Below are positions 1 through 6,070 of a DNA stretch of 8,724 bases, in pieces. Source of the DNA: CAZISM01 sp964541895 (GTDB lineage Bacteria; Zhuqueibacterota; Zhuqueibacteria; Residuimicrobiales; Residuimicrobiaceae). The notes beneath the pieces are model-generated. The model saw nothing but the letters and a program-made list of their open reading frames with translations, did no database searches and had not been told where the DNA came from. The DNA lies in assembly GCA_964541895.1 (NCBI GenBank), contig CAZISM010000180.1, forward strand, positions 1 through 8,724, read 5' to 3'. The translations under genes and the position numbers were made by a program. How positions within the stretch are numbered: position 1 is the stretch's first letter; the number at the start of each line of letters is the position of its first letter.

Positions 1-2
1 CG

Positions 3-3000
3 CTAACCATGGCAGCGAGTCCAGCAGGAGGGGGCACGACGACACCCTCTATTGGAGCGCACACTTATAATTCAGGGACCGTCGTCACTCTCACTGCCTC
101 GCCGGCTTCAGGGTACCAGTTTGTGAATTGGAGCGGAGACGTTGCCAATCCAAACAGCGCAACCACCACGGTGACGGTGAACAGCAGCAAGACCGTGACG
201 GCCAATTTCAGCCAGACCACATATACGTTGACCGCCGGTAATAGCGGCCATGGCACAATAACGTTGAATCCATCCGGCGGTACCTATGCGGCTGGGACCA
301 CAGTGACATTGACGCCAAATCCGAGCTCCGGATACACCTTCAGCTCTTGGTCTGGAACCAACGCCGGGGATGTTACCTATAGCAGCGGGGTCTATCGCAT
401 TGTCATGAACGGCAACAAATCAGTGACGGCCAATTTCACCCAGGTCACCTACACGTTGACCGCGGGCAACGATGGCCATGGCACGGTGACGTTAAATCCG
501 TCCGGCGGTACCTACCCATCAGGAGCCACGGTTACATTGACGCCGGTACCTGCTTCAGGATATACCTTTAGTTCCTGGACCGGGACTAGTGTCGGCGATG
601 TCATCAACACCGGCGGAGTGTACACGATCGTCATGAATGGAAACAAGACGGTGCAGGCGAATTTTATTCAAACGACCTATACATTGACCGCGGGCAACGA
701 TGGCCATGGCACCGTGGGATTAACTCCGTCCGGCGGCGTTTATGCGGCCGGGAGCACGGTGACGTTAACGCCGAATCCGAGTTCCGGATATACGTTCAGT
801 TCCTGGTCAGGAACCAACGCCGGGGATGTCACCTATAGCGGCGGAGTGTATCGTATTGTCATGAATGGCAACAAATCGGTGACCGCCAATTTCACCCAGG
901 TTACTTATACCCTGACGGCGGGCAACGACGGCCATGGCACCGTGGGATTAACTCCGTCCGGCGGCGTTTATGCGGCCGGGAGCACGGTGACGTTAACGCC
1001 GAATCCGAGTTCCGGATATACGTTCAGTTCCTGGTCAGGAACCAACGCCGGGGATGTCACCTATAGCGGCGGAGTGTATCGTATTGTCATGAATGGCAAC
1101 AAATCGGTGACCGCCAATTTCACCCAGGTTACTTATACCCTGACGGCGGGCAACGATGGCCATGGTACGGTAACGTTGAATCCGTCCGGCGGCGTTTATG
1201 CGGCCGGGAGCATGGTGACGTTAACGCCGAATCCGAGTTCCGGGTACACGTTCAGTCACTGGACCGGCGCCAATGCGTCAGAGGTGGTGAACAACGGCGG
1301 CGTGTTCACTATGGTCATGAACAGCAATAAAGCGGTGACGGCCAATTTCACCCAGATCACCTATACCCTGACCGCCGGCAACGACGGCCATGGGACTGTC
1401 ACGTTGAGTCCGTACGGCGGCACCTATGCGGCCGGGACCACGGTGATGTTGACGCCGAATCCGGGTACTGGATATGCCTTCAGTTCCTGGGCCGGGGCCA
1501 ATGCGGCAGACGTGGTGAACACCGGCGGAGTGTACACCATTGTCATGAACGGCAATAAAGCAGTGACCGCCAATTTCACCCAGATCACCTACACTCTGAC
1601 GGCCGGCAACGATGGTCATGGGACTGTCGCATTGAGTCCGTCCGGAAGCATTTTTGCGGCCGGGGCTACGGTGACGTTGACGCCGAATCCGAGTTCCGGA
1701 TACACCTTCAGTCACTGGACCGGCGCCAATGCGGCAGACGTGGTAAACAACGGCGGCGTGTTCACTATGGTCATGAACAGCAATAAAGCGGTGACCGCCA
1801 ATTTCACCCAGATCACGTATACCCTGACGGCCGCTAACGATGGTCATGGCACGGTCACGTTGAATCCGGCCGGCGGAATCTATGCCATTGGAACGACGGT
1901 CACTTTGACGCCGGCGCCCAGTTCGGGGTATTCGTTCACTTCCTGGAGCGGCGCGGATTCCGCTGCTGTAATCAACACCGGCGGCGTATACGCCATCGTG
2001 ATGAACGGGAACAAAACCGTGCAGGCCAACTTTAGCCAGATCCTTTACATGTTGACTATGGAGGTGAGTCCGCAGGGAAGCGGAACGACTACGCCTAGCG
2101 TCGGCGTTCATCCTTTTGCCGCCAACAGCGTGGTTCCCATCGTGGCTGTTCCAGCGGCCGGTTACCGGTTCGTCAATTGGTCCAGAGCGGCGGCCCAGGC
2201 GGACAGTGCTTCGACCACGGTCACATTGGACGGCAACCGCACAGTGACCGCCTATTTCAAAGAGATCGAGGAGGTCGTCAGCGTGCCATACATTCCGACC
2301 GGTCCTTCGTTCGCTTTTAGAGGGCAAATGGTGACATTTTCCGCCGACAGCGCAGCCAGCAACCTTGGCCATGAAATCGAATACGAGTTCGATTGGGGAG
2401 ATGCCAATTTTTCTGAATGGGGCGCCTGCACCGATCAACTGACGGGCAACATCACCAAAATCACCTCGCCGAACGGCCAATCCGGATTGCCCGGTTGGGG
2501 CCGTCTGATGGATTACCAGTCCGGCGATCCGACGAACATCACCCTCGAGGTGACCGGCGGCTATTTTAAGGATACCGCCCAGTTGGGAGCAGAGCCGAAA
2601 GCCGGCACCGATGCGGATAAAATTTTCAACGGCATCGTCAGTTGCCTCGGGACCATCTCTTATGAAAATGCGCCGGACAGCCCGCTGATCCTCTCTTTGC
2701 GCGGTTTGGCGCAGAACAAAAAATACCATCTGGTGTTCTTTTCCAACATGGGCAGCGGCGGCTGGGATCACGCGTCGTCGGTTTCGCTGTCCGGGGCTGC
2801 GGGATTCGCCAATGAAAGCTCGAACGGAAAAGATGAAGCCGGCCACCCGCTCTTCTCCGGCGCCAATGATGCTTCAACCCGGCTTCCTGCCGATAACACC
2901 AACACCGGCTATATCGCCCGTTTCACCAACCTGCTGCCGGGCGAGGACGGCGAGGTTGCCTTGCGGATCGACTTTGCCGGAAAATCCGGACAGGAGTACA

Positions 3001-3773
3001 AGGGCAAAGCCGCCAGCGCTTTGATGCTGCAAGAGTTGGATGCCGGCTCCGGCGACACGCTGATGACCGCGTACAATGATTTCGCCTGGGGGGACGTCTA
3101 TCGGTCGCACATATACAAAGCCGCAAGCATCTATTCGGATGGCATCATGGTTCGCGCTCGAGCCCGCTGTCGAACCCATCCGGAAATTGTTTCGAACTGG
3201 AGCGATGGCCATACGGTGGTCGTCAAAGGGATAACGTTTGCCGTCTCTGCGGATCCGGTCAGCGGCGGACAAGTCAGCCAGAGTCCGCAACAGGCGGATT
3301 ATGATTTTGGCTCCCAGCTCACTTTAAGCGCTGTGGCCGGCACGAACTATCGGTTCACCCGCTGGAATGGCGATAAGAAGGATACAACAGCGGTAAAAAC
3401 CGTCACCCTCTTTGACGACACCACCATGGTCGCCCATTTTATCCTGACCACTGATGTGGCCAATGCCGGTGATCCAAGCCGTATGAGCTTTTGCCTGCAG
3501 CAGAATTATCCCAATCCCTTTAATCCCGAGACCTGCATCTCTTATCAGATACCTGAGCCGGCCACTGTGGTTCTCAGGGTCTTTAACACCCTTGGACAAG
3601 AGATCGCTACGCTGGTCAATGGAACGCAGAGCAGTGGCAATTACCAGATCAGGTGGGATGCCCGGGATTACGCCGGCCGCCAGGTCACCTCAGGCGTTTA
3701 TCTCTGCCGGTTGGAGGTGGTCAGCGGCGAGCGAAGGTACATCAAGGATATGAAAATGCTTCTGATGAAATAA
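3..3773 (+). CDS. Giant secreted/surface B-repeat protein with C-terminal sorting tail (5'-truncated)
   Basis: Probably an exported, cell-surface or extracellular adhesin-like protein; its ligand is unknown. The frame is open to the window's left edge (codons Leu-Thr precede the ATG at 9). That ATG lies inside a B-repeat (L-T-M-A-A-S-P-A-G-G-G), so the true start and signal peptide lie upstream. Numbering from that Met: divergent InlB-type B-repeat 1-71, eight 76-residue B-repeats 72-679, another B-repeat 680-756, a PKD-like domain 759-805 plus 1029-1074 ('EYEFDWGD'...'VRARARC') split by an insert at 806-1028, a further B-repeat 1075-1146, and a C-terminal FlgD/Por-type tail at about 1161-1254 ('QNYPNPFNPET', 'TLGQEIATLV', 'SGVYLCRLEV'). 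In FCB bacteria such tails direct substrates to type IX secretion. Repeats begin Y-T-L-T-A-G-N-D-G-H-G-T and end V-T-A-N-F-T-Q. No enzyme motif is visible. The domain calls are firm; the adhesin role is inference. Confidence 0.88.
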   Translation, partial: LTMAASPAGGGTTTPSIGAHTYNSGTVVTLTASPASGYQFVNWSGDVANPNSATTTVTVNSSKTVTANFSQTTYTLTAGNSGHGTITLNPSGGTYAAGTTVTLTPNPSSGYTFSSWSGTNAGDVTYSSGVYRIVMNGNKSVTANFTQVTYTLTAGNDGHGTVTLNPSGGTYPSGATVTLTPVPASGYTFSSWTGTSVGDVINTGGVYTIVMNGNKTVQANFIQTTYTLTAGNDGHGTVGLTPSGGVYAAGSTVTLTPNPSSGYTFSSWSGTNAGDVTYSGGVYRIVMNGNKSVTANFTQVTYTLTAGNDGHGTVGLTPSGGVYAAGSTVTLTPNPSSGYTFSSWSGTNAGDVTYSGGVYRIVMNGNKSVTANFTQVTYTLTAGNDGHGTVTLNPSGGVYAAGSMVTLTPNPSSGYTFSHWTGANASEVVNNGGVFTMVMNSNKAVTANFTQITYTLTAGNDGHGTVTLSPYGGTYAAGTTVMLTPNPGTGYAFSSWAGANAADVVNTGGVYTIVMNGNKAVTANFTQITYTLTAGNDGHGTVALSPSGSIFAAGATVTLTPNPSSGYTFSHWTGANAADVVNNGGVFTMVMNSNKAVTANFTQITYTLTAANDGHGTVTLNPAGGIYAIGTTVTLTPAPSSGYSFTSWSGADSAAVINTGGVYAIVMNGNKTVQANFSQILYMLTMEVSPQGSGTTTPSVGVHPFAANSVVPIVAVPAAGYRFVNWSRAAAQADSASTTVTLDGNRTVTAYFKEIEEVVSVPYIPTGPSFAFRGQMVTFSADSAASNLGHEIEYEFDWGDANFSEWGACTDQLTGNITKITSPNGQSGLPGWGRLMDYQSGDPTNITLEVTGGYFKDTAQLGAEPKAGTDADKIFNGIVSCLGTISYENAPDSPLILSLRGLAQNKKYHLVFFSNMGSGGWDHASSVSLSGAAGFANESSNGKDEAGHPLFSGANDASTRLPADNTNTGYIARFTNLLPGEDGEVALRIDFAGKSGQEYKGKAASALMLQELDAGSGDTLMTAYNDFAWGDVYRSHIYKAASIYSDGIMVRARARCRTHPEIVSNWSDGHTVVVKGITFAVSADPVSGGQVSQSPQQADYDFGSQLTLSAVAGTNYRFTRWNGDKKDTTAVKTVTLFDDTTMVAHFILTTDVANAGDPSRMSFCLQQNYPNPFNPETCISYQIPEPATVVLRVFNTLGQEIATLVNGTQSSGNYQIRWDARDYAGRQVTSGVYLCRLEVVSGERRYIKDMKMLLMK
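222..2045 (+). repeat. Array of eight in-frame 228-bp tandem repeats
   Basis: Eight consecutive units of exactly 228 bp (76 codons) start at 222, 450, 678, 906, 1134, 1362, 1590 and 1818, each at the Tyr codon of Y-T-L-T-A. All units keep the same length, so there is no indel between them. Each encodes one divergent InlB B-repeat fold with a conserved S-G-Y-x-F-x-x-W core. Two more divergent units flank the array (before 222 and at 2046-2273). The C-terminal halves fall into classes: units 1, 3 and 4 carry 'GVYRIVMNGNKSVTANF', units 5 and 7 'GGVFTMVMNSNKAVTANF', and units 2, 6 and 8 'NTGGVY-IVMNGNK'. This indicates duplication plus recombination. Confidence 0.95.
702..1156 (+). repeat. Perfect 227-bp direct duplication within the array
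   Basis: Bases 702-928 recur without a single mismatch at 930-1156 (offset 228). The single base between them, and the bases beyond each end, differ (t701 versus c929, c929 versus t1157). Neighbouring units differ at many synonymous positions, so this pair is the youngest duplication or a recent gene-conversion tract. An assembly collapse or expansion here is also possible, because a repeat this exact is hard to resolve with short reads. Confidence 0.93.
2424..3092 (+). other. Domain insert inside the PKD-like domain of the surface protein
   Basis: This stretch encodes 223 residues (806-1028) lying between 'FDWGDANFSEWG' and 'DVYRSHIYKAAS'. Joining those flanks gives an ordinary PKD-like domain of the W-G-D ... 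V-R-A-R-A-R-C ... V-S-N-W-S type. The insert contains 'GNITKITSPNGQSGLPGWG', 'GTDADKIFNGIV', 'LSLRGLAQNKKYHLVFFSN', 'FSGANDASTRLPADN' and 'GYIARFTNLLPGEDGEV'. These resemble an uncharacterised beta-sandwich domain that I recall from large planctomycete and FCB secreted proteins. It ends with 'TAYNDFAWG', a motif I would expect at the start of such a domain. Function unknown. Confidence 0.6.
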
Positions 3774-3792
3774 ACAGACCTATCAAAGGAAA

Positions 3793-3836
3793 GATTCGAG
3801 TCCGGCCGGCTGTTGATCGGCCGCCGGACTCGAATC
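3793..3836 (+). terminator. Strong hairpin after the surface-protein gene
   Basis: A 14-bp perfect stem (3793-3806 GATTCGAGTCCGGC pairs with 3823-3836 GCCGGACTCGAATC) can extend by GGC/GCC past one bulged C, with a loop of about 9 nt. It begins 20 bp after the TAA at 3771-3773. There is no U-tract next to the stem (the nearest T-run is near 3904), so it is not a textbook intrinsic terminator. It is most likely a transcription-end or mRNA-stabilising hairpin separating this gene from the pilus locus. Confidence 0.65.
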
Positions 3837-4008
3837 AGTATGAGATGAAATCGAACTTGGCTGGAGAGCTGCGCCGTGATGTGAGAAGCATGCGTTAAAG
3901 AGTTGTTTTTTTTATTCTATTCCGTTCTAGGGCGCTATTGTCGGAAGAGGGTGAAAAATATCATATAAATAAATAATTATTAATAGTTTAAATTAAGAAA
4001 AAATTCGC

Positions 4009-4042
4009 TTGACTTGTTCGTTTTTTTTATTTATCGTATAAT
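4009..4042 (+). promoter_or_regulatory. Sigma-70-like promoter, probably for the pilus locus
   Basis: A perfect TATAAT lies at 4037-4042. The best-spaced -35 candidate is TTGTTC at 4014-4019 (17-bp spacer); a closer consensus match, TTGACT at 4009-4014, gives 22 bp, which is too long. The 50 bp upstream are nearly all A/T with A-runs (3961-4006), resembling an UP element. The expected start near 4049 would leave a leader of about 397 nt before the first pilin. An inverted repeat ATGACGC (4041-4047) / GCGTCAT (4080-4086) overlaps the -10 and could be an operator. No expression evidence. Confidence 0.5.
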
Positions 4043-4403
4043 GACGCAGAAATGAAATTGAAACGGTACGAAGGAAAAAGCGTCATCTTGGCGCAGGAGG
4101 AACGTGAAAAGCGCAGCTTTAGCAGTGCCGTAACTATGCAATGGTGTTTTGCACAGGCCGTGTTTGTTTGTTCTGTTTTTAGAATCGTGTTATGGAAAGA
4201 GATTGCCCATCTGTCAATGTGGCTTGATGGCGTGATTGATAACGCGGTCGGTGCCGTTCAAATCAAGCAACGACGACGGGCGACGTCCATTCAACGGAAT
4301 AGCTGGAATTCATCCCGGGGATTTTTCTTTACTCTTTTTTTCAACGAGCAAACTATTTTTTCACGTTGTGCCTCATCCAATCTGCGGTAAAGCATGATTG
4401 TTG

Positions 4404-4439
4404 TATATATATATAGAATAGAGTGAATCCGCTGGGAGG
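4404..4439 (+). promoter_or_regulatory. (TA)6 tract, possible second promoter, and ribosome-binding site of the first pilin
   Basis: Six TA dinucleotides (4404-4415) run into GAATA, so TATAGA (4412-4417) or TAGAAT (4414-4419) could act as a -10. No good -35 lies 16-18 bp upstream. The tract is 30 bp before the start codon. The ribosome-binding site GGGAGG (4434-4439) lies 6 nt before ATG 4446 but only 3 nt before GTG 4443, which favours the ATG. Confidence 0.4.
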
Positions 4440-4445
4440 CGTGTG

Positions 4446-4652
4446 ATGCTCTTTCAGTCATTTCATTTGCACAAAGCAATGCGAAGGCTAGGCCGTTTTT
4501 TTTCTGTCCGACTGCGGAAGGATGATGGGCAGACGCTGATGGAGTATGCCGTCATCCTGCTGTTGATCGCCTTGGTGGTGATTGCGGGTTTAATTGTGTT
4601 CGGCGGCCAGGTACTCGCACTGTACAATCAGGTTGTCGGCAGCTGGCCTTGA
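4446..4652 (+). CDS. flp: Flp-family type IVc prepilin (first copy)
   Basis: This is the structural subunit of the Tad/Flp pilus; it is inserted in the inner membrane, trimmed by the CpaA/TadV peptidase, then polymerised. The 68-residue product has a basic leader of 28 residues and the class IVc site G28-Q-T-L-M-E33-Y34, with Glu at +5 and Tyr at +6 of the mature protein. One hydrophobic helix follows (about 35-54, 'AVILLLIALVVIAGLIVFGG'), then a short tail ending S-W-P. The mature part is about 40 residues. ATG 4446 is preferred to GTG 4443 because of spacing from GGGAGG. The leader is longer than in the second copy, and an in-frame Met at position 12 lacks a ribosome-binding site. A 161-bp spacer precedes the next pilin gene. 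Confidence 0.9.
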   Translation: MLFQSFHLHKAMRRLGRFFSVRLRKDDGQTLMEYAVILLLIALVVIAGLIVFGGQVLALYNQVVGSWP

Positions 4653-4813
4653 TTAAATCATACAATTTTTTATGGCGTTTGCCTTTTTTAATAAAAGCGC
4701 GGCAACTGTCTTGTCGGCCATCTCGACTTTCTGAAAGGGGGGATGCAAAGGCGTTCTATCTTCACCAGGCGGTACCATTTAACTCACTGTAAACCAAAAC
4801 AAAGGAGTAGAAC

Positions 4814-4993
4814 ATGCAAGTAATCATCAATTTTTTGCGCGGTCTCTTTTCAAAAGAAGAGGGACAGACTTTGGCAGAGTACGCTTTGATTCTGGTGTTG
4901 ATCGCAGTGGCGGTTATCGCCGCTGTCACAGCGTTAGGTGGTAATATCGGCGCTGTTTTGGATCGGATAGGGGCCGCACTAACGGGCGAGTAA
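4814..4993 (+). CDS. flp: Flp-family type IVc prepilin (second copy)
   Basis: This is a second Flp pilus subunit of 59 residues, closer to the classical Flp size. It has a 17-residue leader ending K-E-E-G and the cleavage/assembly motif G17-Q-T-L-A-E22-Y23 (Glu at +5). A hydrophobic helix at about 24-43 ('ALILVLIAVAVIAAVTALGG') and a short amphipathic tail ending L-T-G-E follow. GGAG at 4804-4807 is 6 nt before the ATG, a strong ribosome-binding site. It shares the motif and helix with the first copy but diverges in leader and tail, so it is an old paralogue. Either could be the major pilin; the better start and typical leader favour this one. A 211-bp spacer separates it from cpaA. Confidence 0.92.
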   Translation: MQVIINFLRGLFSKEEGQTLAEYALILVLIAVAVIAAVTALGGNIGAVLDRIGAALTGE

Positions 4994-5096
4994 TCCTGTT
5001 AGTCAGTATATCTTCATCGCTTGATTTTTGGGAACCGGGAATAGACGCATTGTACGAGTAATTTATCTGGCTTTGGGATAAAACAATCGGGATGTA

Positions 5097-5105
5097 TGCT
5101 ATATT
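5097..5105 (+). promoter_or_regulatory. Possible extended -10 promoter upstream of cpaA
   Basis: TG-C-TATATT (TG at 5097-5098, TATATT at 5100-5105) fits an extended -10 element about 100 bp ahead of cpaA. The only -35-like sequence, TTGGGA at 5073-5078, is spaced 21 bp away and unconvincing. It would allow the assembly genes to be transcribed independently of the pilins. Confidence 0.25.
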
Positions 5106-5134
5106 CTAAGCGGCACTCATGAAGAGGGGAAATT

Positions 5135-5168
5135 ACCGGCACAGCTTCTATGGAGAAATCCATACGGT
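5135..5168 (+). other. Small GAAA-tetraloop hairpin in the cpaA leader
   Basis: TATGGA-GAAA-TCCATA (5149-5164) is a perfect 6-bp stem closed by a GNRA-type tetraloop. ACCG (5135-5138) and CGGT (5165-5168) can add an outer stem around a 10-nt one-sided bulge. It lies 26 nt before the cpaA ribosome-binding site. It could be an mRNA leader structure, but the pairing is short and chance is not excluded. Confidence 0.3.
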
Positions 5169-5194
5169 TCCTTCACAATTCTGGCAAATGACTC

Positions 5195-5202
5195 GAGGTG
5201 AT
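5195..5202 (+). promoter_or_regulatory. Ribosome-binding site that defines the cpaA start
   Basis: GAGGTGAT matches the anti-Shine-Dalgarno sequence over eight bases and sits 2 nt before CTG 5205 and 5 nt before ATA 5208 (6 and 9 nt counted from the GAGG core). It is the only strong site near the start of the peptidase frame and supports initiation at one of these non-ATG codons. Confidence 0.6.
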
Positions 5203-5204
5203 TT

Positions 5205-5669
5205 CTGATAAGTCTGCAGATTGCACTGCTTTCTATTTTCGCGCTTGCGGCTGCCTGGTGGGATCTGCGTCAACGTCGTATTCCCAACTGGCTGACCCTG
5301 GCGGCGTTCATCGCCGGCATCGGTCTGCACGCAGCTGCTGATGGAATCGCAGGCTTGTCCGCCTCTGGGCTTGGAGCAGCGGTGGGAGCGATCCCATTCG
5401 CTGTGGTTTATTGGTTAGGCGGCATGGGCGCCGGCGACGTCAAACTGATGGCCGGCGTCGGCGCCCTGTTCGCCTGGCCTGCTGCGTGCCTTGCGCTGTT
5501 CTGCATCGTCCTTGCCGGCGGACTGTTAGGGCTGGTGAAAATCGGCATGCATCTTTTTCAGCGGCAAGGCGGCACAAAGATGCCTGGTTCTCTTCGGCGC
5601 TTAGAATTGCCCTATGGGGTTGCCATCGCGGTGGGAACCTGTTGTACCATTTTTCTGGGAATGATGTGA
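5205..5669 (+). CDS. cpaA: CpaA/TadV-type prepilin peptidase (A24 family), non-canonical start
   Basis: This inner-membrane aspartyl protease cleaves Flp and TadE precursors after the Gly of their leader. Both family aspartates are present: the first in 'WWDLRQRRIPNWLTL' (Asp codon 5262-5264), the second in 'GGMGAGDVKLMAGVGAL' (Asp codon 5436-5438). 'ELPYGVAIAVGT' near the C-terminus is also typical. Several hydrophobic segments fit a short polytopic protein of 153-154 residues, the usual TadV size. The frame opens after the TGA at 5199-5201 and contains no ATG, GTG or TTG until TTG 5355, which would delete the first membrane helix and the first catalytic Asp. The ribosome-binding site GAGGTGAT (5195-5202) points to CTG 5205 or ATA 5208. 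The stop TGA overlaps the tadE start (TGATG), indicating coupling. Function is firm; the start is uncertain. Confidence 0.88.
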   Translation: MISLQIALLSIFALAAAWWDLRQRRIPNWLTLAAFIAGIGLHAAADGIAGLSASGLGAAVGAIPFAVVYWLGGMGAGDVKLMAGVGALFAWPAACLALFCIVLAGGLLGLVKIGMHLFQRQGGTKMPGSLRRLELPYGVAIAVGTCCTIFLGMM

Positions 5670-6055
5670 TGAAAAAATTTTGCAAGTCGCAAAAAGGCCA
5701 GTCCCTGGTCGAGTTTGCCCTGGTGATTCCCATCTTTATTCTGCTGCTCTTCGGCATCATCGAGTTCGGCCGGCTTTGGGAGACCATGAACGTTCTGACC
5801 AGCGCCGCCCGGGAAGGCGCCCGCATTGCAGCGGTCACCTCGCCGGATGGAGCGCGCGTCAGAAGCAGAGCGTTGAATTTGCTGGCAGGCAGCGGCCTGA
5901 CCGGCATCTCTGTCACCATATCCGGCCCCGGCGGAAGCCATGATGTGACCGTAACGGTAAGCGGTACCTATGCACCGCTTACCAATGCGGTTATACCCGG
6001 CCTGGTCGGTCCTTTTAACCTTACGCGCAGTACCACGATGCACTGGGAAGGCTAA
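5669..6055 (+). CDS. tadE: TadE-like minor pseudopilin
   Basis: This is a minor pilin-like protein of the Tad system, processed by the prepilin peptidase and anchored in the inner membrane. The 128-residue product has a basic 10-residue leader (MKKFCKSQKG) and the TadE-type site G10-Q-S-L-V-E15-F, with Glu at +5. A hydrophobic helix ('ALVIPIFILLLFGIIEFGR', about 17-35) and the family signature 'TSAAREGARIAA' (about 45-56) follow. The rest is a short beta-rich periplasmic part with V-T-V-T-V-S-G. Length fits TadE (120-200). ATG overlaps the cpaA stop, so translation is probably coupled; cpaB starts 15 bp after its stop. In many tad loci tadE sits near tadF/tadG at the distal end; here it lies between cpaA and cpaB. 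Confidence 0.92.
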   Translation: MKKFCKSQKGQSLVEFALVIPIFILLLFGIIEFGRLWETMNVLTSAAREGARIAAVTSPDGARVRSRALNLLAGSGLTGISVTISGPGGSHDVTVTVSGTYAPLTNAVIPGLVGPFNLTRSTTMHWEG

Positions 6056-6070
6056 CCCGGAGACCATAGA

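Larger units (their letters stand above)
3837..4445. other. AT-rich intergenic/leader region without a convincing gene
   Basis: About 600 bp lie between the surface-protein terminator and the first pilin. The 3900-4045 part is very AT-rich with runs of T and A. It is followed by a more mixed segment with a promoter at about 4009-4042, then pyrimidine-rich DNA (4322-4365) and a (TA)6 tract. An open frame of 112 codons runs 4052-4390. I do not call it a gene: its ATG lies only 9 bp after the -10 hexamer, so it has no ribosome-binding site; its product (many Trp, Cys and Arg, no recognisable motif) matches nothing I know; and its codon use does not resemble the neighbours. A 4-bp hairpin ATCC-CGG-GGAT at 4312-4322 followed by T5 could be a weak attenuator. 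No known riboswitch consensus, including c-di-GMP types, was recognised. Confidence 0.6.

Noticed and set aside
9..11. ATG at 9 as the start of the surface-protein gene
   Set aside because: It lies inside a B-repeat (L-T-M-A-A-S-P), the frame is open to the window edge, and no signal peptide or ribosome-binding site is visible.
1278..2846. Long open frame on the minus strand (522 codons) opposite the surface-protein gene
   Set aside because: It is antisense to a repetitive, codon-biased gene. The product is rich in Arg/His/Gly and repeats with the same period as the array, as expected of a shadow frame. No family resemblance.
4052..4200. c-di-GMP or other riboswitch ahead of the pilus genes
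   Set aside because: I looked for the conserved cores of c-di-GMP-I (GEMM) and c-di-GMP-II and found no match. Small complementary segments exist (for example AAAGC-GCA-GCTTT), but nothing diagnostic.
4052..4390. 112-codon open frame ahead of the first pilin
   Set aside because: No ribosome-binding site (the start is about 10 bp from the -10 hexamer), atypical composition with many Trp/Cys/Arg, and no recognisable motif. Kept only as a possibility in the description of the leader region.
4670..4696. GGC-GTTT-GCC followed by T6 between the two pilins as an intrinsic terminator
   Set aside because: The stem is only 3 bp and does not extend; too weak to call.
4743..4823. 26-codon basic open frame overlapping the second pilin start, preceded by a run of G
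   Set aside because: The purine run abuts the ATG with no proper spacer, the peptide has no recognisable feature, and its end overlaps the flp ribosome-binding site and start. Chance frame.
5119..5208. 29-codon open frame ending in TGA that overlaps the putative cpaA start
   Set aside because: No clear ribosome-binding site and no recognisable motif. Likely chance, although translational coupling to cpaA cannot be formally excluded.
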